Below, piece by piece: positions 1 to 5,651 of a stretch of DNA of 10,385 bases. Numbering within the stretch: the stretch's first letter is position 1; every line of letters begins with the position of its first letter. This DNA is from Proteobacteria bacterium UBA1858 (lineage in GTDB: Bacteria; Pseudomonadota; Gammaproteobacteria; UBA4575), in NCBI GenBank assembly GCA_002338385.1, contig DDIE01000056.1, forward strand, positions 7,095 through 17,479, read 5' to 3'. Below the pieces are notes generated by a model. The model worked only from the letters and a program-made list of their open reading frames with translations. It was not told where the DNA came from and did no database searches. The position numbers were made by a program, and so were the translations under genes.

Positions 1-663
1 ACAGCCGTGCTGGCATGGTTGTCGATTAGTCGGGTTTTCGCTGCTGAGGGTATTGATTTAAATTTCTACAATTCATTGATCGTGGCCTCTTTTGTGATCA
101 ATCTTCTGGTCCTGCTCGCGAACACGTTAAAATCTGTTGAGTATTTAGGCTTGTTAGTATTGCCCTGCACAATGATCACTATCCTGCTGGGGCTGGGCTC
201 ACCTGAGATCACGACCTCTCCTGAAATGAGTGTCGGCATGCAGGCACATATTATGACTTCCCTGATTGCCTTTAGCATCCTCGGGTTAGCTGCGGTGCAA
301 GCGATATTTTTATATCTGCAAGAGACCAGTCTGCACAATCACAGCAGCATTGGTATTGTTAGATCGCTCCCCTCCATGCATGACAGTGAGAATATATTAT
401 TTCAGTTCATCATCGCTGGGGTCCTTATCTTGACCATATCACTGGCCACGGGCGTGATTTATATTGAAGACATCTTTGCTCAACATTTAGCTCACAAAAC
501 AACGCTCTCCAGTGTGGCGTGGCTGGTATTTCTGACTTTGATCGTGGGTCGACTGGGCTTTGGCTGGCGGGGCCGCACCGCCGTGAAATGGGCTCTAGGT
601 GGCTTTATTTTCCTTATTCTGTCTTACTACGGCAGTAAACTTGTACTGGAGTTAATTCTCTAA
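1..663 (+). CDS. ypjD: YpjD/CcsA-family inner membrane protein, 5' end cut off
   Basis: The reading frame is open from base 1, so the gene starts before the window; the GTG at 7 is only the first start-like codon. About 220 residues are visible, while the family is usually about 265, so some 45-50 N-terminal residues are missing. The protein is almost entirely hydrophobic, with about six membrane segments visible. Counting the GTG as residue 1, family-typical features are the QAHIMTS stretch with His81, the LPSMHDSENILFQ loop near 121-134, His163-Lys164 after a periplasmic-type loop, and GWRGR near 186-190. It belongs to the cytochrome c assembly (CcsA/CcmC/ResC) superfamily, but the Trp-rich haem-handling WWD motif of true CcsA is not visible. 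Its precise function is not settled; a link to cytochrome or metal homeostasis is inference. The ypjD-corB order is common in gammaproteobacteria, usually with ffh upstream. Confidence 0.88.
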   Translation, partial: TAVLAWLSISRVFAAEGIDLNFYNSLIVASFVINLLVLLANTLKSVEYLGLLVLPCTMITILLGLGSPEITTSPEMSVGMQAHIMTSLIAFSILGLAAVQAIFLYLQETSLHNHSSIGIVRSLPSMHDSENILFQFIIAGVLILTISLATGVIYIEDIFAQHLAHKTTLSSVAWLVFLTLIVGRLGFGWRGRTAVKWALGGFIFLILSYYGSKLVLELIL

Positions 664-687
664 CGCACACGTACTCACAGACAACAC

Positions 688-716
688 TTGCAACCCAACA
701 CATATTTACGTAAAAC
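688..716 (+). promoter_or_regulatory. Candidate sigma70 promoter upstream of corB, overlapped by a palindrome
   Basis: TTGCAA (688-693) and TAAAAC (711-716) are separated by 17 bases, each matching the sigma70 consensus at four of six positions. The perfect palindrome TTTACGTAAA (705-714) overlaps the -10 element, the position expected for an operator. The candidate lies in the 91-base ypjD-corB gap, about 38 bases before the corB start. This is pattern matching only; corB may instead be read through from ypjD. Confidence 0.3.
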
Positions 717-754
717 GACGCTGTGTTTAACTATGAGGCCGAGCTGGTAAGCTC

Positions 755-2029
755 TTGGACGACTATTCGATAAGTACGCTATTTATAGTTCTTGGCGTAT
801 TACTTTTTTTGTCAGCATTTTTCTCGGGTTCAGAAACTGCCTTAATGGCGCTGAACCGTTATCGCCTGCGACACCTTGCGAACAAAGGTAATCGGGGTGC
901 TCATCTTGCCCAACAACTTTTAAACAAGCCCGATCGACTGATCGGTTTAATTTTACTCGGTAATAATATCGTCAACCTGCTGGCTTCACCGTTGGCGGCT
1001 TACCTTGGGTATCGCTTGTATGGTGATGGCGGAGTATTACCTGCCACCGCACTATTCATTGCTGCCGTATTGATCTTCGCAGAAGTGACACCCAAAACAC
1101 TGGCAGCATTGCACACGGAAAAGTTTGCTTTTTCAGCCGCCTATATTTACACACCGCTGCAATATGTCGCCTATCCTCTAGTATTTTTAATCAATAGCAT
1201 CACTAACAACTTATTGAGAGTATTTGGTGTCAGCCTAGAAAATAAAGCACTTAAGTCACTCAGCGCTGATGAATTACGTACCGTGGTGACAGAGGCCGGT
1301 GGCTTGATCCCCGCCAAACACCAAAATATGTTGATCAGTATTCTGGATCTGGAATCGATCAAAGTAGAGGACATTATGATCCCGCGGAATGAGGTGCTGG
1401 GCGTGGATATTGCCGAAGACTGGGATGATATCCGTACCCAGATCGTCAACGCGCCTTTCACACGGATGCCGGTCTACCAAGAAAACCTAGATAATATTAT
1501 TGGTTTTCTCCACTTGCGAAAGATATTCCCACGCATTGTTGAAAATGAAATCACCCTGGATGAGTTAAGGGCGGAATTTCGCGAACCCTATTTTATTCCC
1601 GAGAGTACCAGCCTGAATACACAACTACTCAATTTCCAACGTGAGAAACGACGTATCGGTCTGGTCGTGGATGAATATGGTGATATTCAGGGTCTGGTCA
1701 CTTTGGAGGACTTACTGGAGGAGATTGTCGGTGAGTTCACCAATGACCCAGCCACGTTTAATACCGATATCTACCCTCAGGAGGATGGCAGCTATGTCAT
1801 TGATGCCGGTACCCATGTGCGTGATGTCAATAAGGCTCTGAAAATATCTCTCAGTACTAACGGACCAAGAACAATTAATGGCCTCGTTCTGGAGCACTTG
1901 GAAACCATCCCTGAGACAGGGACCACGCTTTTGATTGATGGCTATCCGATTGAAATAGTTCACATGTTGAATAACTCTGTGCGTACCGTAAGAATCAAGC
2001 CACAAGTGAAAAAGAGCCCCGCCGGCTAG
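755..2029 (+). CDS. corB: CorB/CorC-type CNNM (DUF21) and CBS domain membrane protein
   Basis: Inner-membrane protein of the CNNM/CorB (YfjD) family, implicated in Mg2+/Co2+ efflux or homeostasis. The 424-residue length is normal. An N-terminal DUF21 membrane domain (about 1-190) carries SGSETALMALNRYRL at 24-38, GNN at 69-71 and EVTPKTLA at 110-117. A CBS pair follows (about 203-330), with IMIPR at 207-211 and DEYGDIQGLVTLEDLLEE starting at 306. The C-terminal transporter-associated domain spans about 340-418. The start is TTG: an in-frame TGA at 734-736 excludes any longer form, no ATG lies between that stop and 755, and the TTG places the N terminus where relatives begin. The ribosome-binding site before it is weak. 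It follows ypjD by 91 bases and precedes radA by 69. The family assignment is firm; the transported ion is inferred from the family. Confidence 0.93.
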   Translation: MDDYSISTLFIVLGVLLFLSAFFSGSETALMALNRYRLRHLANKGNRGAHLAQQLLNKPDRLIGLILLGNNIVNLLASPLAAYLGYRLYGDGGVLPATALFIAAVLIFAEVTPKTLAALHTEKFAFSAAYIYTPLQYVAYPLVFLINSITNNLLRVFGVSLENKALKSLSADELRTVVTEAGGLIPAKHQNMLISILDLESIKVEDIMIPRNEVLGVDIAEDWDDIRTQIVNAPFTRMPVYQENLDNIIGFLHLRKIFPRIVENEITLDELRAEFREPYFIPESTSLNTQLLNFQREKRRIGLVVDEYGDIQGLVTLEDLLEEIVGEFTNDPATFNTDIYPQEDGSYVIDAGTHVRDVNKALKISLSTNGPRTINGLVLEHLETIPETGTTLLIDGYPIEIVHMLNNSVRTVRIKPQVKKSPAG

Positions 2030-2098
2030 TGTTTGCTTTCTCTTGCCAGTCGTTCCACACTTGCTTGACCTATCATAGCCAACCCCCAGACAAATACT

Positions 2099-3466
2099 AT
2101 GAGTAAAGCACTTCAATACCGGTGCGACGCTTGTGGCCACACCTTCAGCAAATGGAGTGGTCAATGCAGTGAATGCAAGGCATGGAATACGCTGGAAGAA
2201 GTAAAATCCATTCAGGTGGGCGGCAAAGTAAAGCCCTTGGTTGCCAATCAATCCGCCCAGGTAATCGCTTTATCTGAAGTGGATAGTTCTGTGCAACCTC
2301 GCATTAACACGCAGCTGGATGAACTTGATCGCGTTCTCGGCGGGGGCATCGTCAATGGCTCGGTGGTATTACTTGGTGGCAGTCCCGGTATTGGCAAGTC
2401 AACTCTGCTCATCCAGATGCTAGCCGCTTTGAATCAATTTCAAACGCTGTATATCAGTGGTGAGGAATCGGCGCAGCAGATATCCATGCGCGCGGAGCGT
2501 TTATCCCTTAATAAAGAGAACATACGTTTGTTAAGTAGTGTTTCATTGGATGAAGTATTGCTCACGCTAGCTAACATCAAACCCAAGATCGTGGTGGTTG
2601 ATTCAATTCAAACGCTGGGCAGCGAACAACTGAATTCTGCGCCTGGCTCGATCTCCCAAGTGCGTGAATGCGCGGGTCAGTTGGTGCAGTTCGCCAAAAA
2701 TACCGACACTACGCTTTTTGTGGTGGGTCACATTACCAAAGAAGGCACCCTTGCGGGTCCTCGCGTGCTGGAACACATGGTTGATACGGTACTCTACTTT
2801 GAGGGTGATAGCAGTGAACGTTTTCGCCTGCTGCGCGCCACTAAAAATCGTTTTGGCGCAGTCAATGAGCTGGGTGTGTTCGTCATGCAAGAAAGTGGAC
2901 TGAAAGGCGTTAAGAATCCCTCCGCACTGTTTCTATCGCATCATCAAACACCAGCCGCAGGCAGCGTAGTGATGGTCACGCGTGAAGGCACCCGACCATT
3001 ATTAGTTGAAGTACAGGCGCTGGTTGACGATACCCCCGCGCATACCACGCGTCGCTTGGCTCAGGGTATCGAACAAAATCGCTTATCGATGTTGTTGGCG
3101 GTGATGCATAAACATGGGGGCATTTCACTCCACAACGAGGATGTCTTTATCAATGTAGTGGGCGGTGTGCGGGTGCAGGAACCTGCTGTTGATCTGCCCA
3201 TCCTCATGGCAACCCTGTCCAGTTTGAGAGATTTCATTCTACCCAGAGAATGCGTTATGTTTGGTGAGGTGGGTTTGGCGGGTGAAATTCGTCCGGTGCC
3301 TAATGGCCAAGAGCGATTACGCGAAGCCGCAAAACACGGCTTTAAAGTGGCTATCATTGCCGCTGCCAACGCACCCAAAGAGACTGTCCAAGGCATGCAA
3401 GTCATTGCTGTTGCGCGCCTGACAGATGCAATTGACTGGATATTAGAAAATTATGCCCGCGCCTAA
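2099..3466 (+). CDS. radA: DNA repair protein RadA (Sms)
   Basis: Cytoplasmic RecA-like ATPase and DnaB-type branch-migration motor, acting with RecA in recombination intermediates and fork repair. The 455-residue length is standard. The sequence shows a C4 zinc finger (Cys9, Cys12, Cys23, Cys26), Walker A GGSPGIGKST at 93-102, a Walker B-like strand IVVVD at 164-168, the RadA signature KNRFG at 249-253, and a Lon-protease-like C-terminal domain from about 290 to the end. All signature residues are intact. The ATG at 2099 puts the zinc finger at the usual distance from the N terminus, although the preceding bases give no clear Shine-Dalgarno. The gap after corB is 69 bases with no convincing terminator, so read-through from corB is possible. 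Its 3' end overlaps fdhD by 14 bases. Confidence 0.97.
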   Translation: MSKALQYRCDACGHTFSKWSGQCSECKAWNTLEEVKSIQVGGKVKPLVANQSAQVIALSEVDSSVQPRINTQLDELDRVLGGGIVNGSVVLLGGSPGIGKSTLLIQMLAALNQFQTLYISGEESAQQISMRAERLSLNKENIRLLSSVSLDEVLLTLANIKPKIVVVDSIQTLGSEQLNSAPGSISQVRECAGQLVQFAKNTDTTLFVVGHITKEGTLAGPRVLEHMVDTVLYFEGDSSERFRLLRATKNRFGAVNELGVFVMQESGLKGVKNPSALFLSHHQTPAAGSVVMVTREGTRPLLVEVQALVDDTPAHTTRRLAQGIEQNRLSMLLAVMHKHGGISLHNEDVFINVVGGVRVQEPAVDLPILMATLSSLRDFILPRECVMFGEVGLAGEIRPVPNGQERLREAAKHGFKVAIIAAANAPKETVQGMQVIAVARLTDAIDWILENYARA

Positions 3467-4307
3467 ACCGATCAAACCACGTCTCAGCCAAGCAGGTCTG
3501 GCGCCTACCCACGCAGTCACGGCCCTCGATCAGTTTGGAGATAGCAGAGATGTCCGTGTTTCGGGTGAATCTCCACTCACCTTGAAGGTGGATCAACAGG
3601 AAGTAGTGACTCTGATGACGTTAGGTACTCATCCCGAATTACTGGCACTGGGCTATTTGCGCAATCAACGTTTGATCGACTCAATTGATGCAATTACCTC
3701 AGTTGAAGTTGACTGGGAGAGTGAGTCTGTCAATGTCGCTACCACATCTGGACAGGGCATCAGCAACTGGCAGGAAAAGCTAGGTAAACGCACGATTACC
3801 ACCGGCTGTGGTCAAGGGACAGTATTCAGCTGCACTTTGGATAAACTGTACGATCAAAAACTCACGCCTGTGCAGATTAAACAATCGCTGTTGTATGAAT
3901 TACTGACCGCTATCACTCAATATAACGAGATATACAAACAAGCCGGCGCAGTGCATGGTTGCGCCCTATGTCATGCCCAGCAGATTTTGTCTTTTGTTGA
4001 GGATGTCGGGCGGCATAATGCGGCCGATGCCATTTCCGGGAAAATGTGGTTAGAGGATATTGATGGCGCAGATAAGATCTTTTACACCACCGGTCGTCTG
4101 ACCTCTGAAATGGTGATGAAAGTGACCCTAATGGGTATCCCGGTTTTATTATCTCGCTCGGGGGTCACGCACATGGGCTTGGAGCTCGCCAGAGATTTAG
4201 GAGTAACTATGATTGCGCGTGCCAAAGGTAAGTCATTCTTAGTTTATAACGGCTCTGAAAATGTCATTTATGATGCTATACCTAAACGGCCGGGGCGCAG
4301 CCAATAA
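3453..4307 (+). CDS. fdhD: FdhD-family sulfurtransferase for formate dehydrogenase, variant CxxC
   Basis: FdhD carries sulfur from IscS to the bis-MGD molybdenum cofactor so that formate dehydrogenase becomes active; it is cytoplasmic. The 284-residue length is normal. Family features are the SGESPLTL region at 37-44, TTGCGQGT at 116-123, EDVGRHNAAD at 183-192, TTGRLTSEMVMK at 212-223 and GIPVLLSRSG at 228-237. The E. coli enzyme has a CxxC here, whose first Cys is the persulfide carrier. This protein keeps the first Cys (119) but has Gly at the second position. A separate CALC pair (Cys170, Cys173) lies in GAVHGCALCH, and Cys127 is also nearby. The ATG at 3453 lies inside radA in another frame, suggesting translational coupling. 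No formate dehydrogenase or molybdenum cofactor genes are in the window. A related sulfur carrier with another client is possible but less likely. Confidence 0.9.
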   Translation: MPAPKPIKPRLSQAGLAPTHAVTALDQFGDSRDVRVSGESPLTLKVDQQEVVTLMTLGTHPELLALGYLRNQRLIDSIDAITSVEVDWESESVNVATTSGQGISNWQEKLGKRTITTGCGQGTVFSCTLDKLYDQKLTPVQIKQSLLYELLTAITQYNEIYKQAGAVHGCALCHAQQILSFVEDVGRHNAADAISGKMWLEDIDGADKIFYTTGRLTSEMVMKVTLMGIPVLLSRSGVTHMGLELARDLGVTMIARAKGKSFLVYNGSENVIYDAIPKRPGRSQ

Positions 4308-4407
4308 AGCAGCGCGCCAACAGACCCGATAAATAATTGTCTGACGGACAGGCTGGCACTTTTGCCGTGTTATCACCCAAACAGCTGTTGGCAGATACTA
4401 TTATGGT
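4308..4407. other. fdhD-xseB intergenic region with small inverted repeats
   Basis: This is most of the longest gap in the window. It holds an 8-base inverted repeat, GCCAACAG (4316-4323) and CTGTTGGC (4385-4392), with 61 bases between the arms. Two weak hairpins lie inside, TGTC/GACA (4338-4350) and GGCA/TGCC (4355-4366), and a palindrome AACAGCTGTT (4380-4389) shares the right arm. None is followed by a T tract, so no terminator is called. No small open frame with a ribosome-binding site was recognised. It may be a folded leader or merely chance. Confidence 0.25.
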
Positions 4408-4436
4408 TTGTTCTCAGTTCTGATAGCCATTAAAAT
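4408..4436 (+). promoter_or_regulatory. Candidate sigma70 promoter for the xseB-ispA-dxs-folE2 run
   Basis: TTGTTC (4408-4413) and TAAAAT (4431-4436) are spaced by 17 bases. The -10 matches consensus at five of six positions and the -35 at three of six. It sits about 48 bases before the xseB start, in the only sizeable gap ahead of the four-gene run, which is where a promoter would be expected. There is no experimental support, and other AT-rich hexamers in the gap (for example TATTAT at 4399) could serve instead. Confidence 0.35.
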
Positions 4437-4470
4437 CTAGCGTCGCTTGGCTACACATAATTCAAATCAC

Positions 4471-4475
4471 AGGAG
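4471..4475 (+). promoter_or_regulatory. Shine-Dalgarno of xseB
   Basis: AGGAG with eight bases before the ATG at 4484. This is a strong, well-placed ribosome-binding site and fixes the xseB start. Confidence 0.75.
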
Positions 4476-4483
4476 TCTCCACA

Positions 4484-4759
4484 ATGGCGGTTAAGAAATC
4501 AGTAGCTAAAATTGATTTTGAAAAATCTATCCAGAAGTTAGAAGCTATCGTAACCAAGCTGGAATCGGGAGATCCCTCTCTGGAGACCTCATTAAAGTTA
4601 TTTGAGGAAGGTATCCAGCTGACCCGCAGCTGCCAGCAGGCGTTAGAGCAAGCGGAAAATAAAATCACTTTGTTAACCCAACAAAATGAGGAATGGTTAG
4701 CGCAGTCTGAACAGACAATAACCGAGCCAGATACAGGAGATGTTCTTGACGACACTTGA
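4484..4759 (+). CDS. xseB: Exodeoxyribonuclease VII small subunit
   Basis: Small, non-catalytic subunit of exonuclease VII, which binds in several copies to XseA and allows degradation of single-stranded DNA from either end. The 91-residue protein is all helical by composition. It carries the family core: DFEKSIQKLEAIVTKLESGD at about 11-30, then LETSLKLFEEG at 33-43 and a heptad-like helix ending near 65. The tail of about 25 residues is acidic and polar, as in relatives. The start is fixed by AGGAG eight bases upstream. xseA is not in the window, which is usual because it lies apart in gammaproteobacteria. Its 3' end overlaps ispA by up to 20 bases, and xseB-ispA-dxs is a conserved order. 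Confidence 0.96.
   Translation: MAVKKSVAKIDFEKSIQKLEAIVTKLESGDPSLETSLKLFEEGIQLTRSCQQALEQAENKITLLTQQNEEWLAQSEQTITEPDTGDVLDDT
4735..4739 (+). promoter_or_regulatory. Shine-Dalgarno of ispA that favours the TTG start at 4746
   Basis: AGGAG ends directly against the ATG at 4740, leaving no spacing, but lies six bases before an in-frame TTG at 4746, which is the ideal distance. This favours TTG as the working start of ispA. Confidence 0.5.
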
Positions 4760-5639
4760 GGAATTTCTCTCTACCAGTTACCTGCGTATAGATACTTTTT
4801 TTAATACCCATCTACCGGCAGTTTCTGAGGCACCAAACACCCTCCATGAAGCAATGCGTTACTCGGCATTAGGCAGTGGCAAACGAATCCGACCTGCTCT
4901 GGTATACGCAACGGGTAGTGCGCTCAACATTGAGTCTGAGCAATTAGATTCTGTTGCCGCTGCAGTAGAATTAACGCACAGCTATTCATTAATCCATGAC
5001 GATTTACCGTCGATGGATGATGATGATTTACGCCGAGGTAAACCCACTTGTCATGTTGCTTTTGGCGAGGCCACTGCGATTCTGGCCGGGGATGCCATGC
5101 AGGCACTGGCCTTTGAATTGCTCAATAATATGGCTATACCGGGGCCGCACGGGGAGAAGCGTGCGCAGTTAACTCTGCTGTTAGCGCGCGCGGTTGGCTC
5201 ACGTGGAATGGCGGGTGGCCAAGCGCTGGACTTGTCCGTCGTGAATACTTCACCTACGATTGAGTCATTGGAACTCATGCATCGTAAGAAAACAGGCTGT
5301 CTGATCCATGCCTGCATCGATATGGCACAGTCTTGCACAGATGGCCTCACTATGGAGAAGCGCGCAGGACTGTTAGACTTTGCTAGTAATTTGGGCATAG
5401 CATTCCAGATTCGAGATGACATACTTGACGAAATCAGTGATACCCAAACTCTGGGCAAACCCCAAGGTTCAGATAAGCAACTCAATAAGCCAACCTATGT
5501 CAGTCTGCTGGGGCTGGAGGAATCCGAACACCGCTGTCAGCAGTATTACGAGCGTGCTATCAGTAGTATTGCTCACTTTGATGAACATGCAGATACCTTG
5601 CGCCTGCTGGCTCGGCATATAATCTGTCGCCAAAACTAA
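4740..5639 (+). CDS. ispA: Farnesyl diphosphate synthase (polyprenyl synthetase)
   Basis: Cytoplasmic prenyltransferase that condenses isopentenyl diphosphate with dimethylallyl and geranyl diphosphate to give farnesyl diphosphate, precursor of undecaprenyl phosphate and the ubiquinone side chain. From the ATG it has 299 residues, normal for IspA. It shows GSGKRIRP at 46-53, the first Asp-rich motif DDLPSMDDDDLRRG at 87-100, GGQALDL at 159-165, and the second motif QIRDDILD at 223-230 followed by DTQTLGKPQGSD. The two extra residues in the first motif (DDxxxxD) and Tyr82 five positions before it resemble E. coli IspA and support a C15 product. Either the ATG at 4740 or the TTG at 4746 may be the start; the AGGAG spacing favours TTG, shortening the protein by two residues. 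It overlaps xseB, so coupled translation is likely. Confidence 0.96.
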   Translation: MFLTTLEEFLSTSYLRIDTFFNTHLPAVSEAPNTLHEAMRYSALGSGKRIRPALVYATGSALNIESEQLDSVAAAVELTHSYSLIHDDLPSMDDDDLRRGKPTCHVAFGEATAILAGDAMQALAFELLNNMAIPGPHGEKRAQLTLLLARAVGSRGMAGGQALDLSVVNTSPTIESLELMHRKKTGCLIHACIDMAQSCTDGLTMEKRAGLLDFASNLGIAFQIRDDILDEISDTQTLGKPQGSDKQLNKPTYVSLLGLEESEHRCQQYYERAISSIAHFDEHADTLRLLARHIICRQN

Positions 5640-5651
5640 CACTGAAAGAGT

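Noticed and set aside
733..750. Tiny open frame (Met-Arg-Pro-Ser-Trp) just before corB, possible leader peptide
   Set aside because: Five codons with no ribosome-binding site and no attenuator-like hairpins; expected by chance.
2065..2076. TTGACC next to TATCAT before radA, as a possible promoter
   Set aside because: The two elements touch instead of being 16-18 bases apart, and neither has a good partner at the right distance.
1712..2251. 179-codon open frame on the minus strand across the corB-radA junction
   Set aside because: Antisense to two well-recognised genes, no recognisable domain, composition of a shadow frame.
5051..5485. 144-codon minus-strand open frame opposite ispA
   Set aside because: Shadow frame lying over the conserved Asp-rich motif region of ispA, where codon constraint keeps the opposite strand open.
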